NCBI RefSeq assembly: GCF_024506435.1
Contig: NZ_JANIET010000002.1
Location: 124,001-188,000, forward strand
Reading direction: 5' to 3'
Source of the DNA: Pantoea trifolii
GTDB taxonomy: Bacteria > Pseudomonadota > Gammaproteobacteria > Enterobacterales > Enterobacteriaceae
DNA length: 64,000 bases
The position numbers and the translations under genes are program-made. Below are positions 8,354 to 16,195 of the stretch, piece after piece. Below the pieces are notes generated by a model, which worked only from the letters and a program-made list of their open reading frames with translations, searched no databases and was not told the origin of the DNA. The number at the start of each line of letters is the position of its first letter. Positions within the stretch are counted from its first letter, which is position 1.

Positions 8354-8451
8354 TGACAGTCTTGTTCATTGGGCTGTCTGGCGCTCAGGCTAGCTTGATG
8401 GTTGCGCCATTTCCCTTCTCCTGTATCTGCGGGTCTCAGCTAACACTGAGA
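8349..8451 (+). promoter_or_regulatory. Probable expression platform of the TPP riboswitch
   Basis: AAGACT-GAC-AGTCTT (8349-8363) forms a perfect hairpin that uses the same bases as the 3' side of riboswitch stem P1, so the two are mutually exclusive. GACAG (8355-8359) can also pair with CTGTC (8374-8378). Further on, TCTCAG (8434-8439) pairs with CTGAGA (8446-8451). The region lies between the aptamer and the thiO start. Which fold terminates or blocks translation cannot be decided by eye. Confidence 0.5.
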
Positions 8452-8496
8452 GGCCGATGTGAATTCCCCCTTTTTGAACATCCCGGAACCGGCGCT

Positions 8497-9441
8497 GTGA
8501 GCCGCTGGAGCGTGCTCGGCTGCGGCGTGGCGGGCTTGTGCGTGGCTACGTTGCTGGCGGAACGCGGCGAAGACGTCGAGGTGATTGGCGATGACGCGCG
8601 CCGCCCGGCATCGTGGTTTGCTGGCGGCATGCTGGCACCCTGGTGTGAAGCCGAAAGTGCGCCGCGCGACGTCATCACCCTTGGACAACACGCCGCCGCA
8701 TGGTGGCAACAGCGCGTCAGCAGCGTAAAGCATCAGGGCACGTTGGTGGTTGCGCCGCCGCGCGATAGCCAGGAACTCAACCGTTTCGCCCGTATGACCG
8801 AGCAGCACCAATGGGTCGATCCCGCCGACATCGAACCGGCGCTGGAAGGGCGCTTTGCACGCGGTCTGTTTTTCGCCGGGGAAGCGCATCTCGATCCGCG
8901 TCTGGCGTTGCAGGAGATGCGAGACACGCTGATCGCACGCGGCGTACCATTCAACAATCGTGCGCCGAGCGGCCAGATTATCGATTGTCGCGGCATCCAC
9001 GCCGCGCCACAACTGCCGCGCCTGCGTGCGGTGCGCGGCGAAATGCTGATTCTGCACAGCGAAGACGTGCAGTTTTCCCGCCCGATTCGTCTGCTGCATC
9101 CGCGTTTTCCCTGCTATCTGGTGCCGCGACGCGGCGGCCACTTTATGCTCGGCGCCACCATGATCGAGAGCGACGACGCCAGCGCCATCAGCGCGCGCGC
9201 CATGATGGAGTTGCTCAGCGCCGCCTACGCCATTCATCCGGCTTTAGCCGAAGCGCGCGTCATTGAGAGCGGCAGCGGGCTGCGTCCGGCTTATCCGGCG
9301 AATCTGCCGGAAATCCACTATCACAACCACACCTTTTATCTCAACGGCATGTATCGCCACGGTTTTCTGCTGGCACCGATGCTGGCAGAGCAGCTGATGC
9401 AGCGTCTTTCTGGGGAACTTAAAAATGAACATTCAGCTTAA
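8497..9441 (+). CDS. thiO: Glycine oxidase ThiO
   Basis: FAD-dependent oxidase that converts glycine to the iminoacetate (dehydroglycine) needed for thiazole assembly, the aerobic alternative to ThiH. The dinucleotide-binding motif VLGCGVAGLC lies at the very N-terminus when the GTG at 8497 is used; an in-frame TTG at 8362 would add 45 unrelated residues, so it is rejected. DAO-family C-terminal motifs are present (SGLRPAYPANLPEI, YHNHTFYLNGMYRHGFLLAP). First gene of thiOSGF-thiZXY; its end overlaps thiS by 17 bases. Confidence 0.9.
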   Translation: MSRWSVLGCGVAGLCVATLLAERGEDVEVIGDDARRPASWFAGGMLAPWCEAESAPRDVITLGQHAAAWWQQRVSSVKHQGTLVVAPPRDSQELNRFARMTEQHQWVDPADIEPALEGRFARGLFFAGEAHLDPRLALQEMRDTLIARGVPFNNRAPSGQIIDCRGIHAAPQLPRLRAVRGEMLILHSEDVQFSRPIRLLHPRFPCYLVPRRGGHFMLGATMIESDDASAISARAMMELLSAAYAIHPALAEARVIESGSGLRPAYPANLPEIHYHNHTFYLNGMYRHGFLLAPMLAEQLMQRLSGELKNEHSA

Positions 9442-9622
9442 CGGCCGCCTCATCAGCACGCAGGCAAACAGCCTGAGCGAATTGCTGATCGAGCAGCAAA
9501 TTGACGCGGCCTGCGTCGCCACCGCCTACAACGGTGCGTTTGTGCCAAAAAGCCAGTACTACACGCAGCTGCTGGATGAAGGTTGCCAGCTTGAAGTGCT
9601 GTCACCGATGCAGGGAGGTTAA
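9425..9622 (+). CDS. thiS: Sulfur carrier protein ThiS
   Basis: 65-residue ubiquitin-fold carrier ending in the required Gly-Gly (LSPMQGG). ThiF adenylates this C-terminus, which is then converted to a thiocarboxylate that donates sulfur to ThiG. Length is normal. The ATG lies inside the end of thiO, and its own GGG-AGG codons serve as the ribosome binding site for thiG. Confidence 0.95.
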   Translation: MNIQLNGRLISTQANSLSELLIEQQIDAACVATAYNGAFVPKSQYYTQLLDEGCQLEVLSPMQGG

Positions 9623-9625
9623 GCG

Positions 9626-10384
9626 ATGTTTTACGATTTTGACCCGCAATCGCGCTTCCTGCTCGGCACCGCCGGTTATCCTTCGCCCGCCATTTTGCAG
9701 CAGGCGATTGCCGCCTCCGGCACCGACATCATCACCGTCAGTTTACGGCGCGAAGGCGCGGCGGGCGCGGCTTTCCGTGAACTGCTGACCGGCCTCAACA
9801 TCCGCGTGTTACCCAATACCGCCGGTTGTCACACGGTGAAAGAAGCCGTCACCACCGCGCACATGGCGCGCGAACTGTTCAACACCGCGTGGATCAAGCT
9901 GGAAGTGATTGGTCACGCCGACACGCTGCAGCCCGATCCTTTCGCGCTGGTGGAAGCCGCGCGCATCCTCAGCGCAGAGGGTTTTCAGGTGTTTCCTTAC
10001 ACCACTGAAGATCTGATCGTCGGCGAAAAACTGCTGGCGGCGGGCTGCGAACTGTTGATGCCGTGGGGCGCGCCGATTGGTTCCGGTCAGGGTTTACGTA
10101 ACATCGACGGCCTGCGTGCCATGCGCGCGTGGTTCAGCGACATTCCGCTGATCATTGATGCCGGCATTGGCGCGCCGTCGCAGGCGGCGCAGGCGATGGA
10201 GATGGGCTTTGATGGCATTCTGCTCAACACCGCCGTCGCCAAAGCGGGCGATCCGATCGGCATGGCCAACGCCTTCCGTCTGGCGATTGAAGCCGGGCAA
10301 GCCGCTCGCGCTGCCGGACTGATGGAGAAGCGCGATATGGCCGCTGCGTCCACGCCGATTTTTGGCCTGGCAAATCTGAGTTGA
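9626..10384 (+). CDS. thiG: Thiazole synthase ThiG
   Basis: 252-residue TIM-barrel enzyme that forms the thiazole phosphate from deoxyxylulose phosphate, dehydroglycine and ThiS thiocarboxylate. Recognisable segments are [14 protein letters not shown] at the N-terminus, [20 protein letters not shown], the Schiff-base lysine in [10 protein letters not shown] (about residue 95), [34 protein letters not shown] in the central barrel, and [18 protein letters not shown] with [11 protein letters not shown] in the phosphate-binding end. Starts 3 bases after thiS with an overlapping strong RBS. Confidence 0.97.
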   Translation: MFYDFDPQSRFLLGTAGYPSPAILQQAIAASGTDIITVSLRREGAAGAAFRELLTGLNIRVLPNTAGCHTVKEAVTTAHMARELFNTAWIKLEVIGHADTLQPDPFALVEAARILSAEGFQVFPYTTEDLIVGEKLLAAGCELLMPWGAPIGSGQGLRNIDGLRAMRAWFSDIPLIIDAGIGAPSQAAQAMEMGFDGILLNTAVAKAGDPIGMANAFRLAIEAGQAARAAGLMEKRDMAAASTPIFGLANLS

Positions 10385-10395
10385 GGCAGGCAAAT

Positions 10396-11361
10396 ATGCA
10401 ACGTTATCAACGCCAGATGATGCTGGCGGAAATCGGCGAAGCAGGGCAGCAGAAGCTGCTCGACGCGCGCGTGCTGGTGGCGGGCGCGGGTGGATTAGGT
10501 GCCACGCTACTGCCGCAGCTGGTGGGCGCGGGCGTCGGCCATATTCGGCTGTATGACGACGATGTGGTGGCGCTGCATAACCTGCATCGGCAAACGCTGT
10601 TTACTGAGCAGGATATCGACCAGCCCAAAGTGCTGCGCGCGCAACAGGCGTTGCATCAGCGTAATTCGCAAGTGCAGATTGAAGCATTGCAGCAGTCGCT
10701 GAGCGCCAGCAACGTGCAGCAGGCGCTGGCGGGATGCGATCTGGTGATCGACGCCGCCGATAACTTTGCCGTCACCTACCAACTTTCGGATGCTTGCATG
10801 AAGGCGGGCATGCCGCTGATCAGCGCCTCGGTGCTGGGACGGCAAGGTTACATTGGCGGATTCTGTGGCGGCGCGCCGAGCTACCGCGCCGTGTTCCCGC
10901 GTTTGCCGTCATCGGCGGCGAACTGCAACACCGCGGGCGTGATGGGCCCAGCGGTGGCGACGCTTGGCGCGATGCAGGCGCAGATGGCGCTCAGCGTGCT
11001 GCTGGAATTGCAGCCATCACCGCTCGGTTGTCTGGTGAACTGCGACTTCGTGAACTGGCATTTTCGCCCGTTCCGCTTTGATGATGCGGAAGAGCCGGAA
11101 CATGCAGTGCCGTTTATCGACCCGTCAATGCTTGCCGCCGATGACTGCATTGTCGAGTTGCGCAGTTGTGAGGAAGCGCCGGTCAGCGTGGCGGATGGCG
11201 TTGAGCGCATCTTGCCGCAGGCGATTGCGGCATGGCAGCCGCCCGCCCAGCAGCGCATCGTGCTGGTGTGCGCCAGCGGCATCCGCGCCGCGCAGGCCGC
11301 TAGCGCGCTGGCGCAGCGCGGATTTCTTCAGCTGGCGATTCTGGCGGCCAATCGCCCATGA
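10396..11361 (+). CDS. thiF: ThiS adenylyltransferase ThiF with C-terminal rhodanese-like domain, zinc site lost
   Basis: 321 residues from ATG 10396 (GAGG 9 bases upstream); E. coli ThiF is about 250. The E1-like ATP site is intact (VLVAGAGGLGATLLPQL, DDDVVALHNLHRQTLF, DAADNF) and the conserved cysteine is in NCNTAGVMGP. The two CxxC pairs that bind zinc in E. coli ThiF are gone: CYRC aligns with SYRA, and the C-terminal CPVC pair has no counterpart. About 75 extra residues follow, beginning IVELRSCEE and holding a rhodanese-type loop CASGIRAAQAASAL with a candidate persulfide cysteine. The fusion suggests built-in sulfur transfer to ThiS. Ends ATGA into thiZ. Confidence 0.9.
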   Translation: MQRYQRQMMLAEIGEAGQQKLLDARVLVAGAGGLGATLLPQLVGAGVGHIRLYDDDVVALHNLHRQTLFTEQDIDQPKVLRAQQALHQRNSQVQIEALQQSLSASNVQQALAGCDLVIDAADNFAVTYQLSDACMKAGMPLISASVLGRQGYIGGFCGGAPSYRAVFPRLPSSAANCNTAGVMGPAVATLGAMQAQMALSVLLELQPSPLGCLVNCDFVNWHFRPFRFDDAEEPEHAVPFIDPSMLAADDCIVELRSCEEAPVSVADGVERILPQAIAAWQPPAQQRIVLVCASGIRAAQAASALAQRGFLQLAILAANRP

Positions 11362-12074
11362 ATCAGGACATTCTCTTCAACCATGTAAGCTTTAGCTGGG
11401 GCGATAAACCGCTGTGTCAGCGGCTGAATCTGCAACTGCGCGGCGGCAAAACCACGGTGATGCTGGGACGCAGCGGCATCGGCAAAAGTACGCTGCTGCG
11501 GCTGGTGGCCGGATTACTCAAGCCGCAGCAGGGCGCGGTGCAGGGCTTAAGCGGCAACGTGGCGTGGATGGGCCAGCAGGATCTGCTTTATCCATGGCTG
11601 ACGGTGCTCGACAACGTGATGCTGTCGGCGCGGCTCAGCGGCGAAAAGCCGGATCGTCCGCGCGCGCTGGCACTGCTGGAGCAGGTGAAACTCAGCGACG
11701 TGGCGCATGCGCCGCCGCAGCAACTTTCGGGCGGCATGCGGCAACGCGTGGCGCTGGCACGCACGCTCTATGCGCAGCGCGACGTAGTGCTGATGGATGA
11801 ACCTTTCGCCACGCTGGATGTGATGACCAAACTCAGCCTGCAAACGCTGACTGCCGAATTACTGCAAGGCAAAACCGTGCTGCTGGTGACGCACGATCCG
11901 CTGGAAGCGTGCCGCATGGCCGATGACATTCTGCTGCTGCAAGGCCAGCCGCTGGCCATCGAAAGCTGGCCGGTTCCCGGCGGTGACGCGCCGCGTGCGT
12001 TTGATCATCCCGACGTGCTGCAGGCGCAGGCTCAACTCTTCTCCCGACTGAATACCCATGAAAACACTGTTTAG
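11358..12074 (+). CDS. thiZ: ABC transporter ATP-binding protein ThiZ-like
   Basis: 238-residue ATPase of the NitT/TauT/Ssu class. Walker A GRSGIGKST (about residues 38-46), Q-loop AWMGQQDLLYPWLTV, signature LSGGMRQRVALAR, Walker B VVLMDEPFATLD and the switch His in LLVTHDPLEA are all intact. It is coupled to thiF by ATGA and overlaps the permease gene by 17 bases. The position downstream of a TPP riboswitch supports the ThiXYZ assignment: uptake of the thiamine pyrimidine (HMP) or its precursors. Confidence 0.88.
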   Translation: MNQDILFNHVSFSWGDKPLCQRLNLQLRGGKTTVMLGRSGIGKSTLLRLVAGLLKPQQGAVQGLSGNVAWMGQQDLLYPWLTVLDNVMLSARLSGEKPDRPRALALLEQVKLSDVAHAPPQQLSGGMRQRVALARTLYAQRDVVLMDEPFATLDVMTKLSLQTLTAELLQGKTVLLVTHDPLEACRMADDILLLQGQPLAIESWPVPGGDAPRAFDHPDVLQAQAQLFSRLNTHENTV

Positions 12075-12792
12075 CGCGATTTACCTGATCGTGGTGCTGC
12101 TGTGCGGTTGGCTGCTGGCGCGTCACAGCGGCGTGCCAACTTTCCTGCTGCCCGCGCCGCAGGCAGTGCTTGAAGCGCTGTGGTTGCATCGTCAACTGCT
12201 GTGGCATCACGCGCTCTATACGCTGGCGGAAATTGTGCTGGCGCTGCTGCTGGGCATCGGCGCGGGCGTGACGTTGGCGGTGCTGATGGCGGCCAGTCCG
12301 CTGCTGCGTCGCGTGCTGTTTCCGCTGGTCACCGCCAGCCAGGCGATTCCGGTGTTTGCCCTCGCGCCGCTGCTGGTGCTGTGGCTCGGCTTTGGTATCG
12401 CCTCGAAAGTAGTGGTGGCGGCCTTGATCCTGTTCTTCCCGCTGTGCTTATCGCTGTTCGATGGGCTGTGTCGCACGCCCAGCGGCTGGCTGGAACTGGC
12501 GCAAACCAGCACGTCATCGCGCTTTCGCATCTTCTGGCGCGTGCGCTGGCCCGCCGCGTTACCGCAATTTTTCTCTGGCCTGCAGATGGCGGTGGTGCTG
12601 GCGCCGATTGGCGTGGTGATTGGTGAATGGGTCGGTGCCAGCGAAGGGCTTGGCTATCTGATGATGCAATCCAACGCGCGCCTGGAAACCGCCACCAGCT
12701 TCGCAGCACTGCTGCTGTTACTGATTCTGGCGCTGCTGCTTTCGGGCAGCGTGGCGCTGATGCGTAAGAAACTCCTCTGGCAATCTACATAA
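12058..12792 (+). CDS. thiX: ABC transporter permease ThiX-like
   Basis: 244-residue inner-membrane permease of the NitT/TauT type with about six helices and a conserved cytoplasmic loop (ASQAIPVFALAPLLVLWLG in the membrane portion and RVRWPAALPQFFSGL in the coupling loop). Begins inside the end of thiZ and is followed by thiY after 9 bases. Together with thiZ and thiY it would import a pyrimidine moiety, complementing the thiazole made by thiOSGF. Confidence 0.87.
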   Translation: MKTLFSAIYLIVVLLCGWLLARHSGVPTFLLPAPQAVLEALWLHRQLLWHHALYTLAEIVLALLLGIGAGVTLAVLMAASPLLRRVLFPLVTASQAIPVFALAPLLVLWLGFGIASKVVVAALILFFPLCLSLFDGLCRTPSGWLELAQTSTSSRFRIFWRVRWPAALPQFFSGLQMAVVLAPIGVVIGEWVGASEGLGYLMMQSNARLETATSFAALLLLLILALLLSGSVALMRKKLLWQST

Positions 12793-12801
12793 GGAAGTAC
12801 C

Positions 12802-13731
12802 GTGAATACCCTACGAATCGCATTGACCGCGTTGCTGCTGCTGGCGACCGCTAACGTCCAGGCGGCGGAGAAAGTTCGTCTGCTGCTCGACTGGTTTATT
12901 AACCCCAACCACGCGGCGATTTTTGCTGCCCAGCACAGCGGCGCGTTTAAGAAAGAGGGGCTGGATGTGGAGATGATCGCGCCGGCCGATTCTGCTTCGG
13001 TGCCGTTGCTGCTGGCGGCGGGTAAAGTCGATCTCGCCATCAGCTACCAGCCGCAGCTCTACACGCTGGTGGATAAAGAGGTGCCGGTGATCCGCGTCGG
13101 CACGTTGATTAATCAGCCGCTGAATACGCTGACCACGGTGTCAGGCGATATCCACTCGCTGAAAGATTTCGCGGGCAAAACCATCGGTTATGCGGTGCCG
13201 GGCACCGAAGATGTGGCGATTCGCAATATGCTGAAATCACAGGGCGTTGATGCTGACTCGGTGAAGCTTATCAACCTGAATATGGATGGCACCTCCGCGC
13301 TCCTTACGCACAAGATTGATGGCGCGATGACCATCTTCCGCAACTACGAGCTGCTGGACCTGAAAGACAAAGGTGCCAAGCCAACGGTGTTTAAACCGGA
13401 AGATTATGGCGTGCCTGCTTATGATGAGCTGATCATTGTGGCAAACCAGAAAACTGCCGCGCAGGATAGACGCATTCCGGCGTTTTTAAGTGGTCTGGAT
13501 GCCGGTGTGGCGTGGCTGCGTGCACATCCGCAGGAAGCGTGGCAGGCGTTTATTAAGCAATATCCCGAGCTGAATACGCCGCTCAATCACGAGGCGTGGC
13601 AGGCAACGCTGCCGTATTTCGCCGCGCACAGTGCGGAGTTTGATCAGGCGCGCTATCAGGCGTTTGGTGAATATATGAAGGCCAATGGCGTGATTAAAGT
13701 TGTGGCACCTATGGCGCGATATTCGTTGTAG
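12802..13731 (+). CDS. thiY: Thiamine-pyrimidine precursor binding protein ThiY-like
   Basis: 309-residue periplasmic protein of the NMT1/THI5-like family. A signal peptide covers residues 1-21 (NTLRIALTALLLLATANVQA, cut before AEK). The mature start VRLLLDWFINPNHAAIFAA is characteristic of ThiY/NMT1 pyrimidine binders. The GTG start has AAGGAAG 6 bases upstream. In characterised ThiY the ligand is formylaminopyrimidine; whether HMP or formylaminopyrimidine is bound here cannot be read from the sequence. Last gene of the thiamine operon, followed by a large family C hairpin element. Confidence 0.88.
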   Translation: MNTLRIALTALLLLATANVQAAEKVRLLLDWFINPNHAAIFAAQHSGAFKKEGLDVEMIAPADSASVPLLLAAGKVDLAISYQPQLYTLVDKEVPVIRVGTLINQPLNTLTTVSGDIHSLKDFAGKTIGYAVPGTEDVAIRNMLKSQGVDADSVKLINLNMDGTSALLTHKIDGAMTIFRNYELLDLKDKGAKPTVFKPEDYGVPAYDELIIVANQKTAAQDRRIPAFLSGLDAGVAWLRAHPQEAWQAFIKQYPELNTPLNHEAWQATLPYFAAHSAEFDQARYQAFGEYMKANGVIKVVAPMARYSL

Positions 13732-13744
13732 GTTGGTGCGTTGT

Positions 13745-13841
13745 CCCTCACCCCAACCCTCTCCCGCGCGCGGGAGAGGGAGCTGACCGCGCCCACCTCC
13801 ACATTCCCTCTCCCGCCTGCGGGAGAGGGCCAGGGTGAGGG
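13745..13841. repeat. Family C inverted repeat element (two hairpins)
   Basis: CCCTCACCCCAACCCTCTCCC begins an element with two strong palindromes (13757-13780 and 13806-13829, each CCCTCTCCC...GGGAGAGGG) and ends CCAGGGTGAGGG, the complement of its start. The whole element is therefore an imperfect inverted repeat of about 97 bases between thiY and fepB. It may also terminate the thiamine operon. Confidence 0.85.
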
Positions 13842-13879
13842 AAACCACGCACAATTCCCTTGCACCCGCACTTATTTTT

Positions 13880-13898
13880 GATAATGATATTTATTCTC
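13880..13898. promoter_or_regulatory. Fur box upstream of fepB
   Basis: GATAATGATATTTATTCTC matches the 19-base Fur consensus GATAATGATAATCATTATC at 16 of 19 positions and lies 25 bases before the chosen fepB start. Iron-dependent repression is expected. Confidence 0.85.
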
Positions 13899-13922
13899 AA
13901 CTATCAAGTGATGGACAACCTG

Positions 13923-14873
13923 ATGCGTTTCCCCGCTCTTTCTCTGCTACTTAGCCTGTTTTTCATTTGCACCCATGTACATGCCGACGCCGCCTGGCCG
14001 CGCACTCTCGCCACACCTAAAGGCCCGTTCACTCTCCAACAGCCGCCGCAGCGTATTGTCTCTACCAGCGTGACGTTGAGTGGCACTTTGCTGGCGATTA
14101 ACGCGCCGCTGGTGGGATCCGGGGCTACCAGTCGCAGCAGCAGCGTGTCGGATGCGCAGGGTTTTTTCACGCAATGGAGCGCAGTGGCAAAAGCGCGACA
14201 GGTTAAGCCGCTCTATATCTCGCAGCCGAATGCCGAAGCGATTGCCGCCGAAGCGCCAGATTTGATCGTGATGGCTGCCACCGGCGGCGATTCGGCGCTA
14301 CGCTTGTACGATCAGCTGCAAACCATCGCTCCGGTGTTAGTGATCGACTACGGCGACAAGAGCTGGCAGGCATTGACCTTGCAGCTGGGCGAGATTACCG
14401 GCCATGAAGCCGATGCTAAAAAGGTGATTGCAGCGTTCGACCAACGGGTAGACGCGGTGCGTCACAAGATCACGCTGCCGCCGCAGCCGACCTCTGCGCT
14501 GGTCTATTACGAAGATGGACGCGGAATGAACTTGTGGACGCCAGCATCGGCGCAGGGCGAGCTGTTGCAGGATTTGGGCTTCACGCTGGCCGCGCCGCCC
14601 GCCAGTTTTCAGGGCAGCACCAGCATGGGCAAGCGCAATGACATTATTCAGCTGAACGGCGAAAACATGGCCGATGGTATTACCGGCAACACGCTGTTAC
14701 TGTTCGCCGCCGATGAAAAAACCGTGCCGCAGGTGGCGAAGAATCCGTTCCTCGCCCATCTGCCTGCAGTACAGCAGCACGACATCTTTGCCGTAGGTAA
14801 CGACACCTTCCGCCTCGATTACTACAGCGCCAGCAATATGCTCAGCAGCATCGAGCGGCAGTTTAGCCGTTAA
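13923..14873 (+). CDS. fepB: Periplasmic ferric-catecholate binding protein FepB
   Basis: 316-residue binding protein that hands ferric catecholate siderophore to an inner-membrane FepCDG-type ABC transporter. The first 20 or so residues (RFPALSLLLSLFFICTHVHA) form a signal peptide from ATG 13923; an upstream in-frame reading from 13860 runs through the Fur box and is rejected. It follows E. coli FepB closely: PQRIVSTSVTLSGTLLAINAP, LIVMAATGGDSALRLYDQL, ITGHEADAKKV, LWTPASAQGELLQDLGFTLA and TFRLDYYSASNML. FepC, FepD and FepG are not in the window. Its stop overlaps the convergent exporter gene by 4 bases. Confidence 0.93.
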   Translation: MRFPALSLLLSLFFICTHVHADAAWPRTLATPKGPFTLQQPPQRIVSTSVTLSGTLLAINAPLVGSGATSRSSSVSDAQGFFTQWSAVAKARQVKPLYISQPNAEAIAAEAPDLIVMAATGGDSALRLYDQLQTIAPVLVIDYGDKSWQALTLQLGEITGHEADAKKVIAAFDQRVDAVRHKITLPPQPTSALVYYEDGRGMNLWTPASAQGELLQDLGFTLAAPPASFQGSTSMGKRNDIIQLNGENMADGITGNTLLLFAADEKTVPQVAKNPFLAHLPAVQQHDIFAVGNDTFRLDYYSASNMLSSIERQFSR

Positions 14874-16132
14874 GCATCGGCGGTGGCGGGTTGTGGCGCG
14901 TCCGGTTGTTCACCGAGGCGCGCCGAGCGCAGACCGCGCGCCGCCAGCGACAGCAGCACCAGCAATCCCGCCGCCAATCCGCCAAACCACAGTACGCTGC
15001 TCAGCGGTGCCAGCGCGCGAGCCAGCGCACCTAAACCTAATGCACCAACGGAATCGCCGGTGACATCCTGCGCGGTACCGAGGCTGTTGACGCGTCCCAG
15101 CAGCGCATCCGGCGTGTGATGCTGCGTCAGCATAAACTGCAACAGCGAGGCGATGGCGTTGCTGTAGCCGTAACACACCAGCGCCAGCAGCGCGGGCAGA
15201 AGATGGCTAAAAAGGCCGAGCGAGGCGATGCAGGCAAACGCCAGCAGCGCACAGCCAATCAGCACGAATCCCGGACGCGCCAACTGCCGCACCCAGCCGC
15301 TGGTAAAGGCACCGATCATCGCGCCCAGCGGCACCGCCGAGTACATCAATCCTAATGCGGACGCATCGGCGTGATAGGTCAGCGCCAGCGCCGGGAACAG
15401 AATACGCACCGCGCCAACCATGCTGAGCAGCAAGCCAACCAGCACTACCGCGCCAACCACTTTATGCTGGCAGACAAACTGCATGCCGCTTGCCAGCGCA
15501 CGCAGCGGATGCTCCGGTTCCTGCTGTTCGGGCTTCATCGACGGTAAACGCACCAGCGGAATCAGCGTCGCCAGCGTGCCCATCGCGGCGACCGCAAAGG
15601 CCCAGCCGACACCTGCCGCGACGATGATCATACCGCCGAGCGCGGGTGACAAAATCGCGCCGAGGCGCACCGTTAGCATGCTGAGCGCACCGGCTTCTGC
15701 CAGATGTTCACGTCCAACGATTAATGGGATCACCGCCATCAGCGCAGTCATGCCGAGCGCGCCAAAGAAGCCATCCCAAAAGGCGAGGAAGTAGAGCGCC
15801 AGTAACGACGGCGCTGGGCTGAAGGCGTTGAGGCTGAGCAGCACAAAGCCGATGCCGCAGGTGCCGCGTGCGAACAGGATTAGCTTGCGGCGATCGTAGC
15901 GATCGGCCAGCACGCCGCCGAGCAGCAGGCCGATAAACATGCCGATGCCGTCGAGCATGACCGCCACGCCGACCTGCAGCGTGGATCCGGTCATCGCCTG
16001 AATTTGCACCGGCACGCCAACCGCCAGCATGCCAAGGGCGAATACCGAGAGCATGCGCGCGCAGAATATCGCGCGGAACGATGCGTTGTTTTTGAGCAAA
16101 CTGAAATCTAAGAATATCGAGGGCTTAGCCAT
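14870..16132 (-). CDS. entS: Catecholate siderophore exporter, EntS-like MFS
   Basis: 420-residue 12-helix MFS protein, near in length to E. coli EntS (416) and aligned from end to end: FRAIFCARMLSVFALGML, GVPVQIQAMTGSTLQVG, GGVLADRYDRRKLILFARG, TCGIGFVLLSLNAF, FWDGFFGALGMTALMA, MLTVRLGAILSPALGG and LLGRVNSLGTAQDVTGD all have direct counterparts. It secretes the newly made siderophore to the periplasm. It is the last gene of the fes-ybdZ-NRPS-entS transcription unit, 63 bases after the NRPS. Confidence 0.92.
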   Translation of the reverse strand: MAKPSIFLDFSLLKNNASFRAIFCARMLSVFALGMLAVGVPVQIQAMTGSTLQVGVAVMLDGIGMFIGLLLGGVLADRYDRRKLILFARGTCGIGFVLLSLNAFSPAPSLLALYFLAFWDGFFGALGMTALMAVIPLIVGREHLAEAGALSMLTVRLGAILSPALGGMIIVAAGVGWAFAVAAMGTLATLIPLVRLPSMKPEQQEPEHPLRALASGMQFVCQHKVVGAVVLVGLLLSMVGAVRILFPALALTYHADASALGLMYSAVPLGAMIGAFTSGWVRQLARPGFVLIGCALLAFACIASLGLFSHLLPALLALVCYGYSNAIASLLQFMLTQHHTPDALLGRVNSLGTAQDVTGDSVGALGLGALARALAPLSSVLWFGGLAAGLLVLLSLAARGLRSARLGEQPDAPQPATADA

Positions 16133-16155
16133 GATTCTCCAGTGTATGTGAACGA

Positions 16156-16175
16156 GGTCGCCATAAATGGCGACC
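16156..16175. repeat. Family A palindromic repeat
   Basis: GGTCGCCATAAATGGCGACC with tail CTACAAAAA, in the 63-base gap between the NRPS stop and the entS start (both minus strand). Here it is inside a presumed operon, where it may tune relative transcript stability rather than end transcription. Confidence 0.88.
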
Positions 16176-16195
16176 CTACAAAAAGGTATCTAACC

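Noticed and set aside
13860..13922. Upstream start for fepB
   Set aside because: The extension overlaps the Fur box and would place 21 odd residues before a good signal peptide.
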